From Halosaccharopolyspora lacisalsi (GTDB taxonomy: Bacteria > Actinomycetota > Actinomycetes > Mycobacteriales > Pseudonocardiaceae), in the NCBI RefSeq assembly GCF_014137975.1, contig NZ_JACGWZ010000005.1, positions 248,001 to 312,000 on the forward strand: a DNA stretch of 64,000 nt, written 5' to 3'. The position numbers were made by a program, and so were the translations under genes. The notes beneath the pieces were generated by a model. That model had not been told where the DNA came from and made no database searches. It was given only the letters and a program-made list of their open reading frames with translations. Below are positions 1-9,082 of this stretch, piece by piece. How positions within the stretch are numbered: the stretch's first letter is position 1; each line of letters starts with the position of its first letter.

Positions 1-1013
1 TCATCGAAGGTCGAGCCACCGGGCTGATAAGCGTGTTGCACGCATTGCCGAGCGGCTGGGGGCCGGTCGCGGTGCGCGCGGCGGCCGCGGGGAACTGGAT
101 CCTGGTGTTCGGCTTGGGACTCGGCCTCGTGGCGTTGATCGCGGTGCTGCTCGCGCTCTACGGGAAGCTGCTGACCCGCCGCACCACCGTCGCGGTCTCC
201 TCCGGAAGCGGACCGAGCCGCACCGAGTCGCGCCGTGGGGCGCTCCGCGGTCTGTTGCCCGACACGCCGATCGGTGCGGTCACGGGCAAGGAGCTGCGAC
301 TGTGGTGGAGGGACAGCAGGCGCAGGATGATGCTGATCACCGGTGTCATCATCGGTGTGGTCATCATCGTCACGCCACGGATGAGCGCTCCGGAGTCCCA
401 GTCCGGCGGTGCCGGGATGCTGCCCTACCTGGCGCTGTTCGTCGTGGCCTTCTGCTGCTTGCAGGCCGGCAATCTCTACGGTTTCGACGGCAGCGCGTTC
501 TGGCACACGCTGTCCGTTCCGGGTGCGGTGCGGGCCGACGTGCGGGGTCGTCAGCTCGCGTGGTTGCTGGTCATCGGCCCGCTCGCCGTCCTGCTGGCCG
601 TCGCGCTGCCGCTGATCACGGGTAGTCCCGGGGCGCTGGTGTGGATGTTCGGGCTGTTGCCGGTGCTGCTGGGCGCGGGGTCCGGGCTGGTGCTGCTGAT
701 GAGCGTGTTCGCCGCGTTCCCGATGCCCGATCAGCGCAAGAACTCCAATCCGCTCTCGGCGGGTGGTCGTCCCGGTTGCGCGCGGGGAGCTCTGCAGCTG
801 GCCATGGGTGGTCTGCTCGTGCTCGTCGCGGTTCCCCCGGCCGCGCTGTTGATCGCGGGCACCGTCACCGACAGCGCGTTGCTGCGCTGGCTGGCGGTGC
901 CGGTGGGGTTGGCCGTCGGCGCCGCCACGAGCTGGTGGTGGGGCGGGCTGGCGATCAACCGCTTGCGGGCGCGCGGCCCCGAGCTGCTCGCCGAAGTCGG
1001 CAAGACGCTCTGA
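1..1013 (+). CDS. ABC-2 type transporter permease, 5'-truncated by window edge
   Basis: Reading frame 3 is open from the first base of the window, so the apparent TTG/ATG starts near position 33 are internal and the true N-terminus lies upstream. The visible part has about six hydrophobic segments, separated by a basic cytoplasmic loop ending in KELRLWWRDSRRR at about residue 85-98. That basic stretch just before the membrane core is typical of actinobacterial ABC-2 exporter permeases. The substrate is unknown, and the partner ATPase would be expected upstream, outside the window. The gene ends with TGA at 1013, about 100 bp before the converging CBS-domain gene. Family assignment is inferred from topology and the loop sequence. 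Confidence 0.7.
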   Translation, partial: IEGRATGLISVLHALPSGWGPVAVRAAAAGNWILVFGLGLGLVALIAVLLALYGKLLTRRTTVAVSSGSGPSRTESRRGALRGLLPDTPIGAVTGKELRLWWRDSRRRMMLITGVIIGVVIIVTPRMSAPESQSGGAGMLPYLALFVVAFCCLQAGNLYGFDGSAFWHTLSVPGAVRADVRGRQLAWLLVIGPLAVLLAVALPLITGSPGALVWMFGLLPVLLGAGSGLVLLMSVFAAFPMPDQRKNSNPLSAGGRPGCARGALQLAMGGLLVLVAVPPAALLIAGTVTDSALLRWLAVPVGLAVGAATSWWWGGLAINRLRARGPELLAEVGKTL

Positions 1014-1109
1014 CCGGGGATTTCGGGCCGGGTCGTGGTCGTCGGCTCGGTGGCACCGTGGCTCCGGCCGAACACCGCGACAGGACGACATCGGTGTGGC
1101 CGATGCGCC

Positions 1110-2423
1110 CTACCGCGATTCGTCCTCGGGGTGCCGACGCAGGAGTACCGAACTGACGGTGGACCCGTCGTGGTCCTCGACCGTCGCCCGCCAGGAGCCG
1201 ATCGCGAGGTCCTCTCCGGGATCGGGAACGCGGCCCGCCGTCTCGGTGAGGTAGCCGCCCAGGGTGGCCTCCCGGTGTTCGGCCACGTCGAGGTCGAGCT
1301 TGGTGCGAACCGCTTCGAGGGGCGCCGTGCCGGGGACGCGAACCGAGCCGTCGGACAACCGTTCGACGTCGCGTTGCTGTTCGGTGTCGTACTCGTCGCG
1401 GATGTCGCCGACGATCTGTTCGAGGATGTCCTCCAGGGTGAGGATGCCGACCGCGGTGCCGTGCTCGTTGTCCAGCAGGGCCATGTGCTGGCGCTGTTGT
1501 CGCAGTTCGGTGAGCAGCTCGTCGAGCAGCACGACCTCCGAGGTCCGAAAGATCGGGGTGGCCAGCTCGGAGAGCTCCGGGGGAGCGTCGTCGATCAGCG
1601 AACCGAGCAGGGACTGGACGTGGACGAAACCAGTGGCGGTGTCCAGGTCACCGGCGGGCTCGCACAACGGCAGCCGGGTGTGGCCGCTGCTCACGGCCGT
1701 GCGCGCGGCTTCGGTGAGCGGTTGCTCGGCGGTCAGTGTGCGAATCCGTGGGCGCGGAACCATCACCTCCCGCGCGCGGCGGTCGCCGAAGGAGAACACC
1801 CCTTCGGCGAAGACCCGCTCCTCGGGGTCGAGGATGCCCTCGCGTTCGCTCTGCCCGATCAGGGTGCGCAGCTCGGCCTCGGTGTGTGGCGAGTGACCGG
1901 CCTCGCTGGCCGGAGGGATTCCGAAGGGCTTGAGCACGGCGTTGCCCATGAGGTTGAGCAGGTCCACGACCGGCTTGGTCAGCAGGTAGATCACGCGCAT
2001 CGGCGGAGCCAGCACCAGCCCGGTGCGTTCGGTCCGGGCGATCGCCAGGCTCTTCGGGGTCAGTTCGCCGAGCACGACGTGAAAGACCGACACGATGGCG
2101 TAGGCCAGGGCGAAGGCCAGGGCGGTCGCGGCGATGCCCAGCCACGTCCCCCCGCCGAACAGGGACTCCAGCGCGTGGGCCACGGCGGGCTCGGCCGTGA
2201 TGCCCAGTCCGACGGAGCAGACGGTGATGCCCAGCTGGCACGCCGACAGGTACGCGTCGATGTGGCGCACCGCGTGCTGGAGGGAGCCCGATCCCCGCGC
2301 GCCGCGATCGACCAGGTCGTCGACCATCGTCGACCGGGCGCTGGTCACCGAGAACTCCACGGCCACGAAGAAGAAGTTGCCCGCCAACAGCAGTACGGCG
2401 GCCATCAGTTGCACGAGCTGCAT
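1110..2423 (-). CDS. CNNM/HlyC-CorC family membrane protein with CBS domains
   Basis: 437 residues. The N-terminal ~180 residues form a DUF21/CNNM membrane domain with conserved stretches such as LGITVCSVGLG and VLGELTPKSLAI. A pair of CBS domains follows at roughly 205-325 (EVMVPRPRIRTL and TLEDILEQIVGDI are typical), then a CorC_HlyC domain at the C-terminus. Such proteins are implicated in Mg2+/Co2+ or Na+ transport; the old name hemolysin is misleading. It is divergent from the MFS gene, with about 120 bp between the likely starts. Length and domain order are complete. Confidence 0.88.
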   Translation of the reverse strand: MQLVQLMAAVLLLAGNFFFVAVEFSVTSARSTMVDDLVDRGARGSGSLQHAVRHIDAYLSACQLGITVCSVGLGITAEPAVAHALESLFGGGTWLGIAATALAFALAYAIVSVFHVVLGELTPKSLAIARTERTGLVLAPPMRVIYLLTKPVVDLLNLMGNAVLKPFGIPPASEAGHSPHTEAELRTLIGQSEREGILDPEERVFAEGVFSFGDRRAREVMVPRPRIRTLTAEQPLTEAARTAVSSGHTRLPLCEPAGDLDTATGFVHVQSLLGSLIDDAPPELSELATPIFRTSEVVLLDELLTELRQQRQHMALLDNEHGTAVGILTLEDILEQIVGDIRDEYDTEQQRDVERLSDGSVRVPGTAPLEAVRTKLDLDVAEHREATLGGYLTETAGRVPDPGEDLAIGSWRATVEDHDGSTVSSVLLRRHPEDESR

Positions 2424-2547
2424 GACAGCAGTGCTACCCGTGATCGGCGATCACTATGTTCCCCCCGCCCGCGGGTGCCGGAAGGCTCGGTGACCACGGA
2501 TCGGGGCTCGTGGTCCCTTGTCGCAGTACGACCGTCACGGTGAGACG

Positions 2548-3981
2548 GTGTCACGGGTGACTCGCCCCGCCCGCTTTCTCCGCGCAGGTCCGCTGAGCTC
2601 GCCACCGGGCTGGTTGGTGCTGGCGAGCCTGCTGGTCGCGGACACGGTCTACGGATTCCAGCAGACCGCCATCACCCCGGCGCTTCCCGTGGTGCAGCGC
2701 GACTTCGGTGCTTCGCGGGAGTGGACCACCTGGGTGTTCTCCGGATACCTGATCACCGCCTCGGTGATGCCGATCTTCCTGGGCAAGATGGCCGACCGCT
2801 TCGGCGGCAGGCGGGTGTTCGTGGCCGCCCTGACGGTGTTCCTGCTGGGCAGCGTCACGGCGGCTGTGGCGCCCTCGATCGGGATGCTGGTACTGGGCCG
2901 GATCGTCCAGGGAGTGGGCGGGGTCGTGTTCCCGCTGAGCTTCTCCCTCGTCCGCGAGCACCTCCCGTACCGGCAGGTGCGCAGGGGGATCGGGATGCTG
3001 ACCGGAGGATTCGGGCTCGGCGGGCTGGCCGGCTTCAGCCTGGGCGGGGTGATCACCGAGTTCGCCCACTGGCGGTGGGTGTTCGGGGTGGGGGTCATCG
3101 TGCTGGTGCTCGCGATCGGGCTGGTGTGGCTGGTCGTGCCCGCCGACTCGCCGCGCTCGACGGCGAGTCTGGACATTCCGGGGGCGGTGCTGCTCGGATG
3201 CACCATCGCGGCGCTGATCGTGGCCCTCACGGAGGGTCCGCAGCAGGGTTGGACCGCTCCGCCGGTGCTCGGCATGTTCCTGCTGATGGTGCTCGCCGCC
3301 TGCGGCTGGGTCGTTCGCGAGCGGCGCACCAGCGAGCCGCTGATGGATTTGCGCGTGGCGACCTCCCGGACGGTGCTGCTGACCAACATCGCCGCGCTGT
3401 TCGGCGGGTACGCCGTGTTCAGCGTCAACATCCTGCTGCCCTTCCTGCTGGAGGAGACCGCGGCAGGTCCCGCGCGGACGGGGTTCGGGCTGGCGGCGGG
3501 ACCGCTGCTCGCCGGGATCGTGTTGCTGCCCCGCGCGCTGGGTCAGTCGGTCGGCGGGCCGATGACCGGCCCGCTCTCCCGACACCTCGGACCGGTCGCC
3601 GTCTTCGCGCTCGGCCTGCTGGCTCAGGCGGTCAGCACCCTCGGGATGGCTCTGTGGCGCGGGCAGACGTGGATGCTGATGCTCGAACTGGGCGGGCTGG
3701 GCCTGGGGTTCGGGATCAGCATCAGCGCGGCGGGCAGCATCGTGGCGCTGGCCACGGTCGCGCAGTCCGGCATCGCGACCGCGCTCAACTCGGTACTCCG
3801 GCGGGTCGGGGGTGCCGTCGGGGCGCAGATCGCCACGGCACTGCTGACCACGATCACTCTTCCCGGCAGTCACGTCCCGGCGCCCGTCGCCTTCACGGTC
3901 GCCTTTCTCGTGGCGGCGGGCTTGTCGCTGATCGGCGCCGGCTGCGCGTTCCTCGCCCTGCCACTGCGGCGAGGCGGTTGA
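2548..3981 (+). CDS. MFS transporter, DHA2/EmrB-type drug exporter
   Basis: About 477 residues from a GTG at 2548; a TTG at 2518 gives a longer reading with an unlikely polar leader. The protein is a chain of hydrophobic helices with MFS motif A (GKMADRFGGRRVF) after helix 2 and the RIVQGVGGVVFPLSFSLVRE stretch typical of the DHA2 proton antiporters. The periplasmic WTTWVFSGYLITASV region is also DHA2-like. Role: proton-driven efflux of a hydrophobic compound, substrate unknown. It ends 10 bp before the converging threonine dehydratase gene. Confidence 0.82.
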   Translation: MSRVTRPARFLRAGPLSSPPGWLVLASLLVADTVYGFQQTAITPALPVVQRDFGASREWTTWVFSGYLITASVMPIFLGKMADRFGGRRVFVAALTVFLLGSVTAAVAPSIGMLVLGRIVQGVGGVVFPLSFSLVREHLPYRQVRRGIGMLTGGFGLGGLAGFSLGGVITEFAHWRWVFGVGVIVLVLAIGLVWLVVPADSPRSTASLDIPGAVLLGCTIAALIVALTEGPQQGWTAPPVLGMFLLMVLAACGWVVRERRTSEPLMDLRVATSRTVLLTNIAALFGGYAVFSVNILLPFLLEETAAGPARTGFGLAAGPLLAGIVLLPRALGQSVGGPMTGPLSRHLGPVAVFALGLLAQAVSTLGMALWRGQTWMLMLELGGLGLGFGISISAAGSIVALATVAQSGIATALNSVLRRVGGAVGAQIATALLTTITLPGSHVPAPVAFTVAFLVAAGLSLIGAGCAFLALPLRRGG

Positions 3982-3991
3982 CCGCTCCCGG

Positions 3992-4951
3992 TCATCCGGA
4001 GCGGATGGGCTGGACGAGATCGGTGGGGTCGGTGTTGGCGCCGCAGAGGACGACGGCGATGCGTTCGCCCTCCCGGGGCCGGTAGGCACCGGAGAGCAGG
4101 GCGGCGAGGGCGGCTGCGGTGCCGTGCTCGACGACGAGGCGATGTCGTTCCCAGAGCAGAGTGCGTGCCGCGACGATGTCGTCGTCGTCGACGAGGACCG
4201 ATTCGACGCCGGTCCGAGCCGCCACCGCGTGGGCGATGTCGCCCAGGCGGCTGGCCCCCAGGGAGTCGGCGGCGACCCCGGAGACCTCCGCGTCGACCGG
4301 TTCACCGGCGGCCAGGGCCGCGTCGAGGGTGGGGGCGGTGCGGGGTTCGACGCCCACGACCCCGGAGTCCCCCTCCAGGGCGGCCGCGACCCCGGCCATG
4401 AGTCCGCCACCGCCGACGGCGAGCAGGACGGTGTCGAGCTCGCCGCGGGTCTGTTCGAGGAGTTCCCGGCCGAGGGTGCCCTGACCGGCGCAGATCTCGA
4501 GCTGATCGTAGGCGTGGCAGAACAGGGCGCCGGTCTCGGCGGCGTGCTGGGTGGCGGCCTCGTAGGCGTCGGCGTACTTCCGGCCAGCTCGTACGACGTT
4601 GGCGCCGAGCTCGTCCAGTTTGGTCACTTTCACCGCCGGTGCGGTTTCCGGGACGTACACCTGCGCGGGAACACCGTGCTGCGCGGCGGCGTGGGCCACG
4701 GCCAGGCCCGCGTTGCCCCCGGAAGCGGTCACCACCCCCGCGTCGGTCAGGTGTCCTTCCTCGGCCGCGGCCAGGATGCGGTTGAACGCACCGCGTGCCT
4801 TGAACGAGCCGGTGTGCTGCAGCTGCTCGAGCTTGAGCCAGACCTTCGCCGCGGGCGCGAACGTCGCCGGATCGGCTTCGACCAGCGGAGTCGTGCGGAG
4901 ATGGTCGTGGACACGAGTGGCGGCGGCTGCGACGTCGGACGGAAGGATCAT
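3992..4951 (-). CDS. Serine/threonine dehydratase-like PLP enzyme
   Basis: 319 residues from ATG at 4951; a longer reading to 5068 adds a basic, non-conserved leader and is rejected. It belongs to fold-type II PLP enzymes. The PLP lysine lies in the motif SFKARGAFN at about residue 51, and the phosphate-binding glycine loop is AVGGGGLMAG at about residue 175. Likely reaction: deamination of threonine or serine to 2-oxobutyrate or pyruvate. There is no ACT regulatory domain, so it is a short catabolic-type enzyme. A function as serine racemase or another beta-eliminating enzyme cannot be excluded. Confidence 0.85.
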   Translation of the reverse strand: MILPSDVAAAATRVHDHLRTTPLVEADPATFAPAAKVWLKLEQLQHTGSFKARGAFNRILAAAEEGHLTDAGVVTASGGNAGLAVAHAAAQHGVPAQVYVPETAPAVKVTKLDELGANVVRAGRKYADAYEAATQHAAETGALFCHAYDQLEICAGQGTLGRELLEQTRGELDTVLLAVGGGGLMAGVAAALEGDSGVVGVEPRTAPTLDAALAAGEPVDAEVSGVAADSLGASRLGDIAHAVAARTGVESVLVDDDDIVAARTLLWERHRLVVEHGTAAALAALLSGAYRPREGERIAVVLCGANTDPTDLVQPIRSG

Positions 4952-5088
4952 GTTTCCAGCATGACCTCCACGAGGGCGTCGGCACCAGCGAGGTGGGGTG
5001 GGGATTTCGGAGCGGCGGTGATGTCGGAAGGACACACCTGTCTGCGTTCGAGTGTGTTCGGCATACACATAGGCGTGAGGGCTGTGAG

Positions 5089-5250
5089 GTGGCTAACGTG
5101 TCTCGGTATGTTCGAGGACTCCGCGACGAGCTCGGCGGTATCGCTCACGCCGTCGACCCGGACGAACCGGATGCCGTCGCGCCCCTGGAAGGGGTCCACG
5201 AGAACTCCCGAGCCTCCACGGAAAAAGCGGTGACCCATGAGCCACGGTGA
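5089..5250 (+). CDS. Possible small hydrophilic protein upstream of the MHS transporter
   Basis: A 53-residue open frame from GTG 5089 (or GTG 5098), ending at 5250 and so overlapping the next gene's start at 5237 by 14 bases. The product is acidic and hydrophilic, with no cysteine and no membrane segment, and contains LRDELGGIAHAVDPDEPDAV. Third-position GC bias appears only in the second half. A weak GTGAGG lies before GTG 5098. No family recognised; it may be a leader peptide coupled to the transporter or a chance open frame. Confidence 0.28.
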   Translation: MANVSRYVRGLRDELGGIAHAVDPDEPDAVAPLEGVHENSRASTEKAVTHEPR

Positions 5251-6580
5251 AAACCCGCCACAACGCTCGATCGTTCGCATCGTGGGTGCGAGCATGATCG
5301 GTACGACCATCGAGTGGTACGACTTCTTCCTGTACGGCTCGGCCGCGGCCCTCGTGTTCAACGTGCTGTTCTTCCCCGCGGGCAGTCCGCTGGTCGGGAC
5401 GCTGCTGGCGTTCTCCAGCTACGCGATCGGGTTCCTGTTCCGCCCGCTGGGCGGGTTGGTCTTCGGCCACTTCGGCGACAAGCTCGGCCGCAAGAAACTC
5501 CTGATCATCAGCCTGCTGATGATGGGCGGGTCGACGTTCGCGGTCGGACTGCTGCCCACCCACGCCACGATCGGCCTCGCCGCGCCGATCCTGCTGACCC
5601 TGCTGCGGGTCGTGCAGGGCTTCGCCCTCGGCGGCGAATGGGGCGGTGCCGTGCTCATCGTCTCCGAACACGGCGACAGCGCCCGGCGGGGGTTCTGGGC
5701 CTCCTGGCCGCAGGCGGGCGTGCCCTGCGGAAACCTGCTGGCCACCGCCGTGCTGGCGGTGTTGGCGACCGTGCAGTCCAACGAGGCCTTCCTCGCCTGG
5801 GGCTGGCGAATCCCGTTCCTGCTGTCGGGGCTGCTGGTGCTGGTCGGTCTGTGGATCCGGCTGTCGGTCAGCGAGTCGCCGGTGTTCACCGCCGCCGCCC
5901 GCAACGCCGAGCAGAGCACCGAGCCGGAACCGATGCCGATCGTGCGGGTGCTGCGCTACCAGTGGCGCGAGGTCCTGATCGCCTCGGGCGCCCGGTTCGC
6001 CGAGAACGTGTGCTACTACGTCATCACCGCGTTCGTCCTCACCTACATCACCACCTCCCTGCAGCTGCCGAAGAGCATGGCGCTCAACGCGGTGCTCATC
6101 GCCTCGGTGGTGCACTTCGCGGTCATTCCGATGTGGGGAGCGCTGTCGGACCGGATCGGACGCAAGCCCGTCTACCTGCTCGGATCGATCGGAACCGGGG
6201 TGTGGACCTTCGCGTTCTTCGGTCTGCTGGGTACGGAGTCCTTCGCGCTCATGACCCTGGCGATCACCGTCGGACTGATCCTGCACGGCGCCATGTACGG
6301 CCCGCAGGCCGCGTTCATGTCGGAACTGTTCGGCACCCGGGTGCGCTACTCGGGCGCCTCGATCGGGTACCAGCTCGCCTCGGTCGTGGCCGGAGGACTG
6401 GCACCCGCCATCGCCACGGCACTGCTGGCCGCCTTCGACAGCTGGCTGCCGATCGCGGTGTACGTGGCGCTGGGAGCGGTGCTGACCTCCACGGCCATCC
6501 TCTTCGCCACCGAAACCCGGGGCAGTTCCCTCGACGACTCCGACGCCGGTGAGAAACCGGGCGTTCCGGCGAGTCGGTGA
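5237..6580 (+). CDS. MHS-family metabolite:H+ symporter (MFS)
   Basis: 447 residues from ATG 5237. The opening ASMIGTTIEWYDFFLYG and the following GHFGDKLGRKKLL (motif A) are diagnostic of the metabolite:H+ symporter branch of MFS (ProP, ShiA, KgtP relatives). GFALGGEWGGAVLIVSE is the conserved helix 5 signature. Twelve membrane helices are expected, and the protein is full length. Role: uptake of a carboxylate, compatible solute or similar metabolite; the substrate cannot be read from sequence. It lies 42 bp upstream of a PucR-type regulator on the same strand, which may respond to or control the substrate. Confidence 0.88.
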   Translation: MSHGENPPQRSIVRIVGASMIGTTIEWYDFFLYGSAAALVFNVLFFPAGSPLVGTLLAFSSYAIGFLFRPLGGLVFGHFGDKLGRKKLLIISLLMMGGSTFAVGLLPTHATIGLAAPILLTLLRVVQGFALGGEWGGAVLIVSEHGDSARRGFWASWPQAGVPCGNLLATAVLAVLATVQSNEAFLAWGWRIPFLLSGLLVLVGLWIRLSVSESPVFTAAARNAEQSTEPEPMPIVRVLRYQWREVLIASGARFAENVCYYVITAFVLTYITTSLQLPKSMALNAVLIASVVHFAVIPMWGALSDRIGRKPVYLLGSIGTGVWTFAFFGLLGTESFALMTLAITVGLILHGAMYGPQAAFMSELFGTRVRYSGASIGYQLASVVAGGLAPAIATALLAAFDSWLPIAVYVALGAVLTSTAILFATETRGSSLDDSDAGEKPGVPASR

Positions 6581-6622
6581 CGGCGAGCCCACCTCCCACC
6601 GAGGCCGTTCCGCGCTGCCACG

Positions 6623-8533
6623 ATGAGCGGCATGGCGGACCCGGCGGAGTACCTGCTACGTCTGTTCGAGCTGCTCGCGGGGGACGGCACCGGTGAGGAG
6701 CTCGCGCAGGTCCCGGCCGCGGCGCGCAGGGCGGGCACCGACTCGGCGGAACTGTCCCGGATCGAGCAGGCCAGTGCCCTCGCGCTGCGGCTGCGGCACA
6801 CGCTGACCGAGCGCCGTCGCCGCGAGGCCGAGCTGGAAGCCCTGTTCGACACCGCCGGTGACCTCGCGCGGGTCCGCGACGTGGACGCGGTCCTGCGCGC
6901 GATCGTGCACCGCTCCCGCAAGCTGCTGGGCACCCACGTCGCCTACCTCAGCCTCAACGACGACACCGCCGGGACCACCTACATGCAGGTCACCGACGGC
7001 TGCGTCTCGCCGCTGTTCCAGCGGGTGCGGTTGGGCATGGGCGAGGGCCTGGGCGGTCTCGTGGCGCAGCGGGTCCGGCCCTACGCCACCCCCTCCTACT
7101 TCGACGACGAGCGGTTCGACCACACCGAGGCCATCGACGCGGCCGTGCGCGACGAGCGGTTGGTCGCCATTCTCGGCGTCCCGCTCAAGGTCGGCGGCTC
7201 CGTGATCGGTGTGCTTTACGCGGCCGAACGCGCTCCGCGCGAGTTCTCCTCCGAGGAAGTGGCTCTGCTGGCATCGCTGGGTGACCATGCCGCGATCGCC
7301 ATCGACACGGCGCGCCTGCTGGAGGAGACCCGCAGCGCCCTGGACGAGCTCAACACCGCGCACGAGACCATCCGCACCCACAACGAGGCGATGCTGCGTG
7401 CCGAACAGGCCCACGATCGGCTGACCGACCTGGTGTTGCGGGGCGGCAGCGTGTCCGACGTGGCGGGTGCGGTCTCCGAGGTGCTCGGTGGCGGCATCCT
7501 CGTCCACGACGCCGCGGGCACGGAGCTGGCCCGCATCGAGACCGAGTCGCTGCCCCCACCCGCCCCGGCCGTCCAGCGTTCGCGCACCAGCGGGCGAGCC
7601 GTGCCCCGGGAAGGATCCTGGATCTGCGCCGTGCTGGCCGGTCCCGAGCTGCTGGGCAGCCTCACCCTCGTCGGACGTGAGGAGATGGCCGATGCCGACC
7701 GGCGGCTGTTCGAGCGGGCCGGGGTCGTCACCGCCCTGCTGTTGCTGCTGCAGCGCTCGACCGCCGAGGCGGAGGACAAGGTGCGCGGGGCACTGGTCAC
7801 CGACCTGCTCACCACCCCCGAGCGGGACCGGGCGAGCCTGCTCGCCCGTGCGCGGCGCATCGGCGTCGACCTCACCGCCGCCCACGCCGTGCTGACGGCG
7901 CACGCGGACGCGGTTCCCCGCGAGCGCCTGGCCGCCGCGGCCTCCCGTTACGCCACACGCGCCGGGGGGCTGGCGGGGACGCACGGCCAGCGCGTCGTGC
8001 TGGTGTTGCCGGTCGGCGACGCGGGCGCTGCCGCGAGCGCGGTCGCGCGGGAACTGCACACGACCCTGGGCAAACCGGTCACCGTCGGTGCGGCGGGGCC
8101 GTCCGAGGGCATCGACGCGCTCGTCGACACCCACGCCGAGTCCACCCGCTGTCTGGAAGCGATGTTCACGCTGGGCCGGTCCGGGGAGGGCGCGGCCCTG
8201 TCCGAGCTGGGATTCCTCGGGGTGCTGCTCGGGGATCGCGCCGACCTGGCCGGCTACGTCACCGACACGCTCGGTCCGCTGCTGGACTACGACGCCCGGC
8301 GGGGAACGGAGCTGGTGCGGACCCTCGAGACCTACTTCGCCTGCGGCGGCAATCTCACGCGCACCGGTCGGAGCCTGCACGTGCACGTCAACACCGTGAC
8401 CCAGCGACTGGAGCGGATCGCGGCTCTGGTGGGGGAGGACTGGCACCGCCCGGAGCGCGCCCTGGAGATCCAACTCGCCCTGCGCCTGCACCGCCTGACG
8501 AAGACGAACACGCCAGCGGGAACACAACTTTAG
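6623..8533 (+). CDS. GAF domain PucR/CdaR-type transcriptional regulator
   Basis: 636 residues. After an N-terminal helical segment, a GAF domain lies at about 85-240 (LGTHVAYLSLND to LASLGDHAAIAIDTARLLEE), then a coiled region, a poorly conserved middle, and a C-terminal PucR-type helix-turn-helix at about 575-630 (GNLTRTGRSLHVHVNTVTQRLERI). Regulators of this layout control catabolic genes. An alternative start is ATG 6632. The adjacent MHS symporter gene is the most likely target by context. The ligand is unknown. Confidence 0.85.
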   Translation: MSGMADPAEYLLRLFELLAGDGTGEELAQVPAAARRAGTDSAELSRIEQASALALRLRHTLTERRRREAELEALFDTAGDLARVRDVDAVLRAIVHRSRKLLGTHVAYLSLNDDTAGTTYMQVTDGCVSPLFQRVRLGMGEGLGGLVAQRVRPYATPSYFDDERFDHTEAIDAAVRDERLVAILGVPLKVGGSVIGVLYAAERAPREFSSEEVALLASLGDHAAIAIDTARLLEETRSALDELNTAHETIRTHNEAMLRAEQAHDRLTDLVLRGGSVSDVAGAVSEVLGGGILVHDAAGTELARIETESLPPPAPAVQRSRTSGRAVPREGSWICAVLAGPELLGSLTLVGREEMADADRRLFERAGVVTALLLLLQRSTAEAEDKVRGALVTDLLTTPERDRASLLARARRIGVDLTAAHAVLTAHADAVPRERLAAAASRYATRAGGLAGTHGQRVVLVLPVGDAGAAASAVARELHTTLGKPVTVGAAGPSEGIDALVDTHAESTRCLEAMFTLGRSGEGAALSELGFLGVLLGDRADLAGYVTDTLGPLLDYDARRGTELVRTLETYFACGGNLTRTGRSLHVHVNTVTQRLERIAALVGEDWHRPERALEIQLALRLHRLTKTNTPAGTQL

Positions 8534-8707
8534 GGAAAATTGTAAACCCCCAAGCCGCTTTTACCAGTTATTCCGGGATGTTGAGCCACCCGCGCGGTGC
8601 CTTCTTCGTTCCTGCGGTCAGCGAATCGGGGCGAACTTTGCAAACGGCCCCAGCCGTCCCAACCGGACTGCTAGCGTGCACCGACCGCAGACGATCAAGG
8701 AGCGAAC
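8534..8707 (+). promoter_or_regulatory. Intergenic promoter region upstream of the ESX-like cluster
   Basis: 174 bp, locally AT-richer than the flanks (positions 8530-8580), between the PucR-type regulator and the first ESX-like gene. A TAGCGT-like -10 candidate is at 8672-8677, about 30 bp before the ATG at 8708, and AAGGAG at 8697-8702 is the ribosome binding site. No repeat or conserved regulator site was recognised. Confidence 0.35.
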
Positions 8708-9082
8708 ATGACGGACAGCGGCGCGGGGTTCGCCGTCGACCTGTATCGCTTGGACAAGGTCGCCAAGGACTACCTGCCGACGGTGGCCGGTGTCTACGAC
8801 AGCGCGATCGGCAAGTGCCAGGGTGGGGAAGCGGCGCTGGGTGAGATGTCCAAGGTGCCGGATCAGTTCCACGGCTCAGGCGGTCCGGTGTCCAGTGCGT
8901 ACGGTCAGTTGAACGGCGCGATCGTCGACGTGTTGAAGTCGACCAAGACCAGCTTGGACGAGACGGCGAACGCTCTGCACGAGGCGGTGAGTCTGCATGC
9001 GGCTACCGATCAAGGCGCCGCGGACAGGATCGAACAGCTGATGCAGGAGAGGGGCACACCGAAGCCGGAGGGAACACCATGA
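8708..9082 (+). CDS. ESX/type VII secretion-associated small helical protein (EspC-like)
   Basis: 124 residues, no signal peptide, mostly helical and polar. It resembles the EspC-like (ESX diderm) or WXG100-type secreted proteins of actinobacteria: it starts with a short acidic segment and has a helix pair around residues 12-105. No WXG motif is visible. The stop overlaps the start of the next gene (ATGA at 9079-9082), so the two are translationally coupled. It is the first gene of a five-gene run ending with a DUF3558 lipoprotein. Family membership is inferred from size, composition and context. Confidence 0.55.
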   Translation: MTDSGAGFAVDLYRLDKVAKDYLPTVAGVYDSAIGKCQGGEAALGEMSKVPDQFHGSGGPVSSAYGQLNGAIVDVLKSTKTSLDETANALHEAVSLHAATDQGAADRIEQLMQERGTPKPEGTP